This document shows, in pieces, positions 1-7,625 of a stretch of 64,000 nt of DNA. Location of the stretch: assembly GCF_014145675.1 (NCBI RefSeq), contig NZ_JACGZW010000005.1:186001-250000 (forward strand), in the 5' to 3' direction. Source of the DNA: Amycolatopsis dendrobii (GTDB taxonomy: Bacteria > Actinomycetota > Actinomycetes > Mycobacteriales > Pseudonocardiaceae). Each line of letters starts with the position of its first letter. Position 1 is the stretch's first letter. The position numbers and the translations under genes were made by a program. The notes below the pieces were generated by a model. It was given only the letters and a program-made list of their open reading frames with translations, made no database searches and had not been told where the DNA came from.

Positions 1-2
1 CG

Positions 3-1040
3 GAGGCCGAGAGCTTCCAGGTGCACGACGCCGCGTGGTACGCCGAGAAGAACGTCGAGCTGCGCCAGGGCGTCAAGGCGACCGCGATCGAGCGGGACCA
101 GAAGCAGGTCACGCTCGACGACGGGACCAGCCTCGGCTACGACAAGCTGCTGCTGGCCACCGGCGCGAGCCCGCGCGAACTGCCGGACGCCGCGGGGATC
201 TACTACCTGCGCCGGATCGAGGACGCCGACCGGCTCAAGGAACTGTTCGGCACCGCGTCGAAGCTGGTGGTCGTCGGCGGCGGCTGGATCGGCCTCGAAG
301 CCACCGCCGCCGCGCGCCAGGCCGGGGTGGAAGTCACCGTGGTCGAGGCGCTCGAACTGCCGCTGATCACCGCGCTCGGCCGCGACGTCGCCCCGGTGTT
401 CGCCGACCTGCACCGCGCGCACGGCGTCGACCTGCGGCTCGGCGTCCAGGTCGAGCACATCTCCAACGGCGGCCAGGGCAAGCGGATCCGCCTCGGCGAC
501 GGCAGCGTCCTCGAGGCGGACGCCGTCCTGGCCGGGATCGGCGCGAAGCCGAACGTCGAACTGGCGGAGGCGGCCGGCCTGCGCGTCGACAACGGCGTGG
601 TGACCGACGCGAGCCTGCGCACGAGCGACCCGGACATCTTCGCCGTCGGCGACATCGCGAACGCCTACCACCCGTTCCTCGGCAAGCACCTGCGCGTGGA
701 GCACTGGGCGAACGCGCTCAACCAGCCCGCCGTGGCCGCGGCCGGGATGCTCGGCAAGGAGGAGCAGTACGACGAACTGCCGTACTTCTTCACCGACCAG
801 TACGACCTCGGCATGGAATACCTGGGCGCCATCGAGGGCCACGACCGCGTCGTCTTCCGCGGCGACGTGCCCGGGCGCGAGTTCATCGCCTTCTGGCTCA
901 AGGAAAACCGCGTGCTGGCCGGGATGAACGTCAACGTCTGGGATGTCACGGACCCGATCAAGGCGCTCATCCGCTCCGGCAAGGCAGTGGACCCGGAACG
1001 GCTGGCCGACCCGGAGGTCCCGCTGGAGGACCTCGCCTGA
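3..1040 (+). CDS. FAD-dependent pyridine nucleotide-disulfide oxidoreductase, ferredoxin-reductase type (5' end outside window)
   Basis: The reading frame is open to the left edge, so the N-terminal FAD-binding Rossmann motif lies upstream. What remains shows ATGASPREL (FAD domain), the NAD(P)H-binding glycine motif GGGWIGLE near residue 92, and the second FAD signature IFAVGDIAN. The last ~85 residues match the C-terminal domain of putidaredoxin/rubredoxin-type reductases. Such proteins pass electrons from NAD(P)H to a ferredoxin or rubredoxin serving P450s, dioxygenases or nitrite reductase. The partner is not in the window, so the specific role is unknown. Confidence 0.85.
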   Translation, partial: EAESFQVHDAAWYAEKNVELRQGVKATAIERDQKQVTLDDGTSLGYDKLLLATGASPRELPDAAGIYYLRRIEDADRLKELFGTASKLVVVGGGWIGLEATAAARQAGVEVTVVEALELPLITALGRDVAPVFADLHRAHGVDLRLGVQVEHISNGGQGKRIRLGDGSVLEADAVLAGIGAKPNVELAEAAGLRVDNGVVTDASLRTSDPDIFAVGDIANAYHPFLGKHLRVEHWANALNQPAVAAAGMLGKEEQYDELPYFFTDQYDLGMEYLGAIEGHDRVVFRGDVPGREFIAFWLKENRVLAGMNVNVWDVTDPIKALIRSGKAVDPERLADPEVPLEDLA

Positions 1041-1100
1041 TCTCGCCGCCGGCGGGCCGTTCCGGACCGTTTCCGGGGCGGCCCGTCACGCTTCTCCGCC

Positions 1101-1460
1101 GTGGCGACCGAAATCCTCTCCGCCGGATGGGAGTCCCCGTTCTATGTCGTCCGGACCTCCGCGTTCGACGCGTTCTTCCTCGTCGGCGGCGGCGAGCACC
1201 CGGACGAAGTCGGCAACATCGACGTCGAGGTCCGCTGCGCCGACGGTTCCCGGCGGAGCGCAACGATGTTCACCCTCGACGAGGTCGACCGGATAATGCG
1301 CCGCCGGGAAAGCACCGGCGAGTGCGCGGGCGGCAGCTATTTCGCCGTTCCGGACGGCCTGATCGTCCGCGAACCCGGTGTGCCGAACATGACCGCCGTG
1401 CTGATCGCGCTGCACGACAGCGGCGAGCTCACGTCTCATCTGCCGCGTTGGGCCGGCTAG
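1101..1460 (+). CDS. Hypothetical protein, 119 aa
   Basis: GTG start, with no clear ribosome-binding site. The codon pattern is typical of coding DNA here. The protein is a compact soluble alpha/beta type with no signal peptide, membrane segment or recognised motif. It follows the reductase by 60 nt on the same strand. Its TAG stop is shared with the TAG stop of the convergent TetR gene through the palindrome CTAG at 1457-1460. I do not recognise the family. Confidence 0.5.
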   Translation: MATEILSAGWESPFYVVRTSAFDAFFLVGGGEHPDEVGNIDVEVRCADGSRRSATMFTLDEVDRIMRRRESTGECAGGSYFAVPDGLIVREPGVPNMTAVLIALHDSGELTSHLPRWAG

Positions 1461-2011
1461 CCCCGGGGCAGCAACCCCTCCAGGACCAGTTCCGCAAACC
1501 GCCGCCAGTCCCCGCTCCCCGTGCGGACCACTGACGAGAGGCAGCCGACCAGCAGGTACACGTCGCCCACCGTGCAGTCCGCGCGGAGCACCCCCGCCGC
1601 CTGGTCCGCCGCGATCGCCCGCGCCACCACGGTTTCCAGCTCCGCCAGCGCGTCGCCGCGCGGTTCGCTTCCCGCCGTCCCCCGCGCCGTCTCGATGGCG
1701 GACGACAGCGCCCGGTCCCCGGACAGCACCTCGCCGACGTGCCGCAGATACCGTTTGACCCCGGATTTCCCGTCGAGGCACCGTTTCCGCGCGTACTCCG
1801 CGATCTCGGCGAACCGCTGCTCCGCCAACGCTTCCACGAGCGCCCGCCGGTCCGGGAAGTTGCGGTACACCGTCCCGACGCCCACCCCGGCGGCCCGCGC
1901 GATCTCCGGCAACTGGACGTCGTCCTGCTCGGCGAGCAGCGCGCGGGCCGCTTCGAGCACCCGTGCCCGGTTGCGTTCCGCGTCTGCCCTCGGCTTGCGC
2001 TCCGTTGACAA
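1457..2011 (-). CDS. TetR family transcriptional regulator
   Basis: 184 aa. The TTG start is chosen because GGAGGAGG lies 6-7 nt upstream and the TetR N-terminus begins there. Residues ~12-60 form the helix-turn-helix, with the typical recognition segment GVGVGTVYRNFPDRRALVEA. The remainder is an all-helical ligand/dimer domain like that of many actinobacterial TetR proteins. It is divergent from a cupin gene across a 65-bp gap containing an inverted repeat at 2036-2054. It therefore probably represses both itself and the cupin gene. The ligand is unknown. Confidence 0.9.
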   Translation of the reverse strand: MSTERKPRADAERNRARVLEAARALLAEQDDVQLPEIARAAGVGVGTVYRNFPDRRALVEALAEQRFAEIAEYARKRCLDGKSGVKRYLRHVGEVLSGDRALSSAIETARGTAGSEPRGDALAELETVVARAIAADQAAGVLRADCTVGDVYLLVGCLSSVVRTGSGDWRRFAELVLEGLLPRG

Positions 2012-2035
2012 CCGACACCCTCCTCCGGTTAATCT

Positions 2036-2054
2036 GGAAACGGACTCCGCTTCC
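2036..2054. promoter_or_regulatory. Candidate TetR operator between divergent TetR and cupin genes
   Basis: GGAAACGGA at 2036-2044 and TCCGCTTCC at 2046-2054 form an inverted repeat with 8 of 9 pairs around one central base. It lies between the two divergent starts, where a TetR operator is expected. Binding is inferred. Confidence 0.6.
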
Positions 2055-2076
2055 GATATGTTGGCGAGGATACCCC

Positions 2077-2535
2077 ATGGCGAAAGACCGCTTCCTGCTG
2101 CTGCACCCCGGCGAGGCGCGCCCGGGCCGGGTGCCGCTGCCGCCCGCGTTCGCGGTGAAGGCGATGACCGGCGACACCGAGACCCGGTTCTCGCTGCTGG
2201 AGGTGACGCTGGCGCGCGACATCCCGCGCCACGTCCACCACGAGGCCGACGAATGCGTTTACGTCCTCGAAGGCGAACTGGGCATCGACTTCGCCGACGA
2301 GAGCCACGTGGCGACGAAGGGGACGTTCGTGCTGCTGCCGCACGGGGTTCCGCACGCGCTGCGGGCAGTGTCGGATCCTCCGCCGCGGCTGTTGCAGATC
2401 TCCTCGCCGGGCGGATGGGAGCACTATCTGGAGGAGCTCTTCGAGGCCGGCCCCGCGGTGCTGACCGACGGCGCGGTGGACCCGGTGAAGATCAATCCGG
2501 TGGCTGCCCGGTACTCGATCGCCTACGAGGAATGA
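2077..2535 (+). CDS. Cupin domain-containing protein
   Basis: 152 aa. The ATG is preceded by GCGAGGA at a good distance. The single double-stranded beta-helix carries the cupin metal-site pattern HVHHEADECVYVLEGE (motif 1) and LPHGVPHALRA (motif 2), so the His/Glu metal ligands are present. Small cupins of this kind act as dioxygenases, isomerases or sensors of small molecules. Pairing with the divergent TetR gene suggests induction by a small hydrophobic compound, possibly its substrate. A palindrome at 2566-2612 follows the stop. Confidence 0.85.
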   Translation: MAKDRFLLLHPGEARPGRVPLPPAFAVKAMTGDTETRFSLLEVTLARDIPRHVHHEADECVYVLEGELGIDFADESHVATKGTFVLLPHGVPHALRAVSDPPPRLLQISSPGGWEHYLEELFEAGPAVLTDGAVDPVKINPVAARYSIAYEE

Positions 2536-2565
2536 CGTCGGCCAGCGCGCGGGACGCGGACGAAA

Positions 2566-2612
2566 GTCCGTGCGGGGAACCCTGAGATTCCCTCAGAGTT
2601 CCCCGCGCGGAC
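2566..2612. terminator. Long palindrome between convergent genes (dispersed family, group 2)
   Basis: Arms 2566-2586 and 2592-2612 (21 nt) pair with one mismatch and one G-T around the 5-nt loop ATTCC. It lies between the cupin gene and the convergent small membrane protein gene. There is no T-tract; it is probably a bidirectional terminator. Confidence 0.65.
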
Positions 2613-2627
2613 CGCGAAGCCAGCCGG

Positions 2628-2861
2628 TCACGCCGTCCGCAGCCGCCGCCATTCCCACGCGGCCAATCCGGCGAACAGAACCGTCGCCACGCAAGCGGCG
2701 GCGGTCAGCAGCCACTCGGCTCCCCCGCCGCCGCCGTCCGGAGACGCGCCGGTCGTGCGTTCGATCCAGTCCGGAACCGTCAGCGTCAGCACCAACGCGA
2801 CAGCGCTGAGCACCGCGAGCGCGGACTCCGCCGCGATCCGGAGCTTTTGTGCAGTGTTCAT
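2628..2861 (-). CDS. Small two-helix membrane protein, 77 aa
   Basis: The ATG follows GGGAGG at 5-6 nt. Hydrophobic segments lie at about residues 9-30 and 48-68. They are separated by a glycine-rich loop, and the C-terminus is basic (WEWRRLRTA). No enzymatic motif is present. It is 16 nt downstream of the 541-aa gene on the same strand, so it is probably co-transcribed with it. Function unknown. Confidence 0.7.
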   Translation of the reverse strand: MNTAQKLRIAAESALAVLSAVALVLTLTVPDWIERTTGASPDGGGGGAEWLLTAAACVATVLFAGLAAWEWRRLRTA

Positions 2862-2877
2862 GACACCCTCCCTGCTG

Positions 2878-4503
2878 TCAGTACTTCGCCGCGTTGAGCC
2901 GAGTCCGCCAGGTGTTGCCCGCGCCGGCGTATTCGCCGTAGCTCCATACGGTCCGGGAATCCGACGGGTCCCGGCCGATGCCGAAGTAGTCGCCCCATCG
3001 GCCGCCGGTGTAGGCGCTCTGCCCGGCGATCACCGAGGCGCTGCCCTGCAACGTGCCCGGCGGGTCGGTGGCGAGGCGGCCGGTCTGGCGGAAGTGGCCG
3101 TACTCGTCGGCGGCGGACCGCCCGAACGCCACGTGGGCGTTGCGGGAGAGGTCGGTCTGGATCACCGGGAAGAAGTAGTGCCTGCCCGGCGCGCCGAACG
3201 CGCCCTGCTGCGCGATCGTGTGGCTGGGCACGTCGATCTCGTACCACTGCACCACTGACCGTGCCTCGGTGTCGCCCGGCCAGCTGTACGCGGACGTGTG
3301 CGTCGTCCACAACCGCTGGGTCCGCCCCGCCGCCTGGAAGACCGCGTTGAGCAACCGGGTGTCGTTCGTGGCGATTCGCGTTGTCCCGCCGTCCTTCTGC
3401 ACCGCGCCGGGCGGCAGGTTGTAGCTGCGGCAGGGAACGGCGGTCGCGGTCAGCGCCGGCGCGCCGCCGGACCACAGGCCCAGCGGATTGGACAGCGTCC
3501 AGAGCGTCAGGCTGGACCCCGACGGGAACAGCGAGTTCACCAGGTAAGCGCGCGGATTCCCGCCCACGCCTTGGAAATGACAGGCGGGCTGGACGGAGAA
3601 CGCGGCGCTCCGGTCCGGGTTCCGCAGACCCCAGAAATCCCACCAGCGGATCGTGTGTCCGCCGCCGGCCCCGCCGCTGTACAGCTCCGTTTTGTCGAAG
3701 ATCCGCAGTTTCGCGTAGGCGAACCCGCCGCCGAAGGCGAATTGGTTGGTGGACACGTAAATCGCCTGGGTGTCGAAGCCCAGCATCGGGTAGTCCGACC
3801 AGTTGCCGCTGGCGGTGGCCCCGTCCGCGGTCGCGTCGGTGCTCCAGATCCAGTACCCGCCCGCGGGGTCGCCGGTCTGCGAGACGCCGAGCATGATCCA
3901 CGAGCCCTGCGGGTTCGCGCGCCGGGCGGCGATGCAGACGATCCACCGGCCGCTGTAGTGGTCGTAGGCCAGTTTCGGGTCGAAAAGCTGCGCCCCGGCG
4001 GGCAGCACCGGGTTGAACATGGCGGTGAAATTGGCCCACCGGAACTGTTGCAGGCCGGTCTTGTCGTAGCCGACCAGGTCCACGTTGACCGCGGCCAGCA
4101 CGTGTTTAGGGCCGACCGCGACCGCGCAGTCCGGCGGCCGGAACGCGGTCTGCGAAATCCCCTCGAAACTCGCCGACGCCGCCGGGGCCAGGCCCTCGAC
4201 GATCTCGTCCTCCGGCGGATTCTCCTCCGACAGTTCCGCCGCCGCTTCCTCGTCCAGCTGGACGTCGAGCGCGTCCGCGGGGGCCAGCGCCTCCGCGCCG
4301 TGCTCCCGCGCGCCGGTCTTCAGCTGGTCGTACTCCTCGACCGGGACCGGGAACCGTTGCGCGAACAACGGCGACCGTTCCGGCGACGGCGGTTCGGCGA
4401 GCAGTTCGCCGACCGTCAGATCCGCCATCTCCCGCGACGCGCCCCCGGCCGTTTCGCCTGCCTGGCCCTCGAGCACCTGTGCTTCAGGCATCACGGTGAT
4501 CAC
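2878..4503 (-). CDS. Hypothetical large protein, possible beta-propeller-like fold, 541 aa
   Basis: No signal peptide and no membrane segment. Residues 1-110 are acidic and look disordered. Residues 110-541 are rich in Trp/Tyr/Gly beta-strand segments such as WDFWGLRNPDRS and RWGDYFGIGRDPSDSRTVWS, suggesting a propeller or similar repeat fold, although I cannot name a family. GTG at 4503 has GAGGAAGAGG close upstream; an in-frame ATG at 4491 is an alternative. The start overlaps the end of the 84-aa gene by about 20 nt. The two proteins share a short motif: FPVPVEEYDQLKTGAREHG here and TPVPAAEMERLKAAAERHR in the neighbour. Confidence 0.75.
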   Translation of the reverse strand: MITVMPEAQVLEGQAGETAGGASREMADLTVGELLAEPPSPERSPLFAQRFPVPVEEYDQLKTGAREHGAEALAPADALDVQLDEEAAAELSEENPPEDEIVEGLAPAASASFEGISQTAFRPPDCAVAVGPKHVLAAVNVDLVGYDKTGLQQFRWANFTAMFNPVLPAGAQLFDPKLAYDHYSGRWIVCIAARRANPQGSWIMLGVSQTGDPAGGYWIWSTDATADGATASGNWSDYPMLGFDTQAIYVSTNQFAFGGGFAYAKLRIFDKTELYSGGAGGGHTIRWWDFWGLRNPDRSAAFSVQPACHFQGVGGNPRAYLVNSLFPSGSSLTLWTLSNPLGLWSGGAPALTATAVPCRSYNLPPGAVQKDGGTTRIATNDTRLLNAVFQAAGRTQRLWTTHTSAYSWPGDTEARSVVQWYEIDVPSHTIAQQGAFGAPGRHYFFPVIQTDLSRNAHVAFGRSAADEYGHFRQTGRLATDPPGTLQGSASVIAGQSAYTGGRWGDYFGIGRDPSDSRTVWSYGEYAGAGNTWRTRLNAAKY

Positions 4504-4738
4504 CCTCTTCCTCCGCGGCCTCGTCGCCGGCCCGTGCCGGGGCGTCGGCCTCCTCCTCCCGATCGCGGTGCCGTTCCGCGGCCGCCTTCAGCCGTTCCAT
4601 CTCGGCGGCCGGAACCGGCGTCCCGATCGGAATCTCGTACCCCATTTCCGGTGCGGCGGGCGCGTTTTCGCCCGCCGGGCCGCTTTCCGCGCCTTCCCCG
4701 CGTCCCGCGCCGGACCGCGGCCCTTCCGGTTCGCTCAT
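4484..4738 (-). CDS. Small acidic hypothetical protein, 84 aa
   Basis: ATG start, with the purine run GGGGGTG upstream. The sequence is low complexity and rich in Ala/Glu/Gly. A better-ordered centre, IPIGTPVPAAEMERLKAAAE, resembles the N-terminal region of the overlapping 541-aa protein. The overlap points to translational coupling. The shared motif suggests a common binding partner or targeting signal. No known family recognised. Confidence 0.6.
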   Translation of the reverse strand: MSEPEGPRSGAGRGEGAESGPAGENAPAAPEMGYEIPIGTPVPAAEMERLKAAAERHRDREEEADAPARAGDEAAEEEGDHRDA

Positions 4739-5214
4739 CGTTCACCCCCGGGAATTCCGCCCGAAAAGATCGATTCCGGCGGTGTTCACGAAAAAGGTCG
4801 CACAACAGCCGGGAACGGATACGCGCACACCGCAACCTTCAGCCGAACGGCGCAGCGGAAATCGATTGCACCATTTTTTCCCCAATTCACGGGGAAGGCG
4901 CATAAAAACCGACCGGAAACCGTTTCGAAGAACCTTTCCAGACATCCGGAGCCGCCCGTCCGGACCTGCCCCGAACGCCCGAATGCTGGCGGATCAAGCA
5001 GTTCTGGCCCATTCACCCGCACTAGTCCGGCTTGCGCCGCGTTTTCGGATCATCCCCGTACAGGCGCCCCGGATTTACGTCCACCTTGCGTATTTTGTCG
5101 CCCGGCAAGTTGAGCACCCGGTTAATTCTTCACGCATTCCTTCGAAGGTAGGTGGTGCGATTACCCGGGCTCGGCGGAGGCTGGCGCGACCGTGCTCCAG
5201 GGAGGAGATTTCCC
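4739..5214. other. 476-bp intergenic region, comparatively A+T-rich
   Basis: No convincing gene on either strand. It contains the divergent promoters of the 84-aa gene (leftward) and the secreted HNH-like gene (rightward), plus A/T patches near 4870-4925 and 5080-5130. I found no clear -35/-10 pair. The long upstream region could hold a 5' leader or a regulatory RNA, which cannot be decided by eye. Confidence 0.4.
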
Positions 5215-5748
5215 ATGTCCCGACTTGCCCGTTTCGCCGCGCCCGCCGTCATTCTGGCCGGTTCGCTCGCGGTGGTCGCGCCGGCCGCGAACGCCGCCGT
5301 CCCGCATCCGCTCGCCGCGACGTGCTCGCAGTCCTATCTTCCGCTGCCCGACCCGGCCTGCACGCCCGGCGCGACCAACCCGGACGTCACCCAGGACACC
5401 ATCGACGACACGATCTGCGTCCCCGGCTGGACCGCCACCATCCGCCCGCCGACGACCTACACCAACAAGCTCAAGAAGCAGGGCATCATCGACTACGGCT
5501 ACTCCGACACCTCGATGAGCTCGTACGAGGAGGACCACTTCCTGCCGCTCGAACTGGGCGGCGCTCCGAAGGACCCGAAGAACCTCTGGCCTGAACCGCA
5601 CGACGGCGAGCAGAACTCCTACAGCAAGGATTCCGTCGAAAACGCGGTGAAGAAGGCGGTCTGCGCGGGAAAAGCCACCCTCGCCGACGCGCAGCACGCC
5701 ATGCTGACCAATTGGACCACCGCGGAGTCCGTGCTCGGCATCGAGTGA
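5215..5748 (+). CDS. Secreted protein with HNH-nuclease-like motif
   Basis: 177 aa. The ATG follows GGAGGAG at 7 nt. Residues 1-28 are a classical signal peptide ending ANA-A. The mature part carries EEDHFLPLELGG (residues 106-117), followed by NLWPEP (123-128). This D-H ... N arrangement is found in HNH-type endonucleases and secreted actinobacterial proteins annotated as HNH nucleases. Three cysteines may form a disulfide. It stands alone and ends just before a palindrome at 5766. It may scavenge extracellular DNA, or it may have lost catalysis; the sequence cannot say which. Confidence 0.75.
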   Translation: MSRLARFAAPAVILAGSLAVVAPAANAAVPHPLAATCSQSYLPLPDPACTPGATNPDVTQDTIDDTICVPGWTATIRPPTTYTNKLKKQGIIDYGYSDTSMSSYEEDHFLPLELGGAPKDPKNLWPEPHDGEQNSYSKDSVENAVKKAVCAGKATLADAQHAMLTNWTTAESVLGIE

Positions 5749-5765
5749 GCGACCCGGGAAAACGA

Positions 5766-5816
5766 CCTTGAAGGACTCCTTGAAGGAATCTGATTCCTTC
5801 AAGGAGTCCTTCACGG
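5766..5816. terminator. 51-bp near-perfect palindrome between convergent genes (group 1)
   Basis: Arms 5766-5789 and 5793-5816 pair with one mismatch around CTG; 21 consecutive pairs are perfect. The core is GACTCCTTGAAGGAAT. It separates two convergent genes. It is the best copy of a dispersed repeat family that recurs at 21068 and 44826. Confidence 0.75.
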
Positions 5817-5835
5817 ACCTGCCGCGTCCGAGGGG

Positions 5836-6051
5836 TCAGCCTTCGGAGGGCCGCGAAAGAACGGCCAGCCGGGGACGGCGCGTCTCCCCCAGTCCCGGGC
5901 CCGGACGGTGCGCGCGGCACACCGTGCACACCACCGCGTGGCTGACCGGCGTCCCGTCCTCCTGGACCAGCCTGCCCACGTGCACCGCCTCGCGGCCGCA
6001 CTGTCCACAGGGGACGGTCGCGCTTTCCGGGTCCACCAGCAGCCTGCTCAT
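5836..6051 (-). CDS. Small zinc-ribbon-like protein, 71 aa
   Basis: The ATG is preceded by CGGAGGGA. Two knuckles, CGQC (residues 16-19) and CTVC (42-45), are spaced as in small zinc ribbons, and the C-terminus is basic. It is probably a soluble metal-binding protein of unknown function. A promoter-like GTTT-15-GGGTAA lies at 6115-6091 reading leftward, back to back with a similar promoter for the next operon. This suggests control by a general-stress sigma factor. Confidence 0.75.
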   Translation of the reverse strand: MSRLLVDPESATVPCGQCGREAVHVGRLVQEDGTPVSHAVVCTVCRAHRPGPGLGETRRPRLAVLSRPSEG

Positions 6052-6090
6052 GTCGTGCTCCCTCCGACGTTCTCCGGCGAAAGCGTCGGG

Positions 6091-6115
6091 TTACCCGGCG
6101 TCTTCCGGGGCAAAC
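6091..6115 (-). promoter_or_regulatory. Sigma-B/F-like promoter for the zinc-ribbon gene
   Basis: Reading leftward: GTTT (6115-6112), 15 bp, GGGTAA (6096-6091). It is about 40 nt before the ATG. It matches the GTTT-N14-16-GGGTA class of actinobacterial SigB/SigF promoters. Confidence 0.65.
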
Positions 6116-6135
6116 CGGACGCTGCCGCCGTTCCG

Positions 6136-6160
6136 GTTTGGCCTGGCCGGGAGCGGGTAA
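6136..6160 (+). promoter_or_regulatory. Sigma-B/F-like promoter for the DUF3040-like/SDR/PRT operon
   Basis: GTTT (6136-6139), 15 bp, GGGTAA (6155-6160), 30 nt before the ATG at 6190. It is divergent from the similar promoter at 6091-6115. Confidence 0.65.
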
Positions 6161-6189
6161 GCCGTCGGTCAGGCGGAAGGGAGCAGGCG

Positions 6190-6525
6190 ATGGCCGCGCA
6201 CCGGCAGCCGGATCCCCAGCGGGCGCTGCGTTCGATGGAACGGGAGCTGCTCGCCACCGACGCGCTGTGGGTGCGGCGCGCCTTCGGGCAGTCGGCGTGG
6301 CCGCTGCGCCGGGCGTGGCCGGTGGCGTGCTGGGGGCTGACCGCGGTCGCGGCCGGGCTGATCGTCTGCGGGATCGTCTTTCCGCCGGAGGTGCCGCTCG
6401 CGCTGCTCGGCTTCGTGCTGGCGGCGATCGCGGTGTGCGGGCACGTCGCCCGCCAGGAGTGCCTGCGTCCGCCGACCCGCCGGACTCCCGGTCCGGGGAA
6501 AGGATTTCCATGCCGCCCGTCGTAG
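6190..6525 (+). CDS. DUF3040-like small membrane protein, 111 aa
   Basis: The ATG follows AAGGGAGCA. The N-terminus ALRSMERELLATDALW resembles the LSEHEQRLLEEIERxL start of DUF3040 proteins. Two membrane helices follow at about residues 43-62 and 66-84, then a basic tail. Its 3' end overlaps the SDR gene by 16 nt, making it the first gene of a three-gene operon. It is probably a stress-associated membrane protein of unknown role. Confidence 0.7.
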   Translation: MAAHRQPDPQRALRSMERELLATDALWVRRAFGQSAWPLRRAWPVACWGLTAVAAGLIVCGIVFPPEVPLALLGFVLAAIAVCGHVARQECLRPPTRRTPGPGKGFPCRPS

Positions 6526-7625
6526 TCGTGACCGGGGCCAGCGCCGGAGTGGGCCGGGCCGTCGCCCGCGCGTACGGACGCCGCGGCGCGAAAGTCGCCT
6601 TGCTGGCGCGGGGCGAGAAGGGGCTCGCCGCGGCGGCGGAGGACGTCCGGGAAGCCGGGGGCACGCCGCTGGAACTGCCTGCGGACGTCGCCGAGTTCGC
6701 CCAGGTCGATGTCGCCGCGGCCCGCGCCGAGGAGGAACTCGGGCCGATCGACGTCTGGGTCAACGTCGCGTTCAGCTCGGTGTTCGCCCGGTTCTCCGAC
6801 GTCAAGCCCGAGGAATACCGCCGGGTCACCGAGGTGACCTACCTCGGTTTCGTGCACGGCGCGATGGCCGCTCTCGCACGGATGAAACCGCGGGACGCGG
6901 GCACGATCGTCCAGGTCGGCTCGGCGCTCGCGTATCGCGGCATCCCGCTGCAGAGCGCGTATTGCGGGGCCAAGCACGCCATTCAAGGGTTCAACGAAGC
7001 GCTGCGCTGCGAACTTCTCCACGAGCACAGCGGAATCCGCACGACCATGGTGCAGTTGCCGGCGGTCAACACGCCGCAGTTCACCTGGCTGCTTTCGCGG
7101 CTGCCCGAGCACGCCCAGCCGGTTCCGCCGATCTACCAGCCCGAGCTCGCCGCCCGCGCGGTGCTGCACGCGGCCGACCATCCGCGCCGCCGCGAGTACT
7201 GGGTCGGCACGAGCACCGCCGCGACGCTGCTGGCCAACGCCGTCGCGCCCGGCCTGCTCGACCGGTACCTCGCCCGCACCGGCTTCGGCGCGCAGCAAAC
7301 CGGCCAGCCACAGCGGCCGAGCCAGCCCGCGAACCTGTGGGAGCCCGCGGACGGCCCGCGCGGCTTCGACTACGGCGCGCACGGCGAGTTCGATCAGCAG
7401 GCTAAGGCGCGAGACGTCCAGCCGGTGCTGAGCCGCCACCACGGCGCGGTCGCCGCTGGGCTGACCGCCTCGGTACTCGCCGCTGTGCAGCTGCTGCGCC
7501 GCACCAGTGCGAAGGACATTCGGCCCGCGAAGGGGAGCCAGCACGGTGTCGTAGCCGCTGTCGCCGGGCAACTGCTGCGCCGCACCGCAAAATCCCGCCG
7601 CGTTGTAAAGAAGGGTCGCCGGTGA
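6510..7625 (+). CDS. Short-chain dehydrogenase/reductase with C-terminal extension
   Basis: 371 aa. The ATG follows AAGGATTTCC. The nucleotide-binding motif TGASAGVGRAVA (residues 7-18) and active-site YCGAK are present, with the Ser at GSALAYRG; the usual NNAG is NVAF. About 100 residues beyond the ~270-residue SDR core contain the similar segments AAVQLLRRTSAK and VAGQLLRRTAKS, a basic Leu-Arg-rich tail of unknown role. The next gene overlaps by GTGA. Substrate unknown. Confidence 0.85.
   Translation: MPPVVVVTGASAGVGRAVARAYGRRGAKVALLARGEKGLAAAAEDVREAGGTPLELPADVAEFAQVDVAAARAEEELGPIDVWVNVAFSSVFARFSDVKPEEYRRVTEVTYLGFVHGAMAALARMKPRDAGTIVQVGSALAYRGIPLQSAYCGAKHAIQGFNEALRCELLHEHSGIRTTMVQLPAVNTPQFTWLLSRLPEHAQPVPPIYQPELAARAVLHAADHPRRREYWVGTSTAATLLANAVAPGLLDRYLARTGFGAQQTGQPQRPSQPANLWEPADGPRGFDYGAHGEFDQQAKARDVQPVLSRHHGAVAAGLTASVLAAVQLLRRTSAKDIRPAKGSQHGVVAAVAGQLLRRTAKSRRVVKKGRR

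Noticed and set aside
4085..5113. 342-aa rightward open frame crossing the 4739-5214 gap
   Set aside because: It is antisense to the 541-aa and 84-aa genes, with no ribosome-binding site; the translation is Ser/Pro/Arg low complexity.
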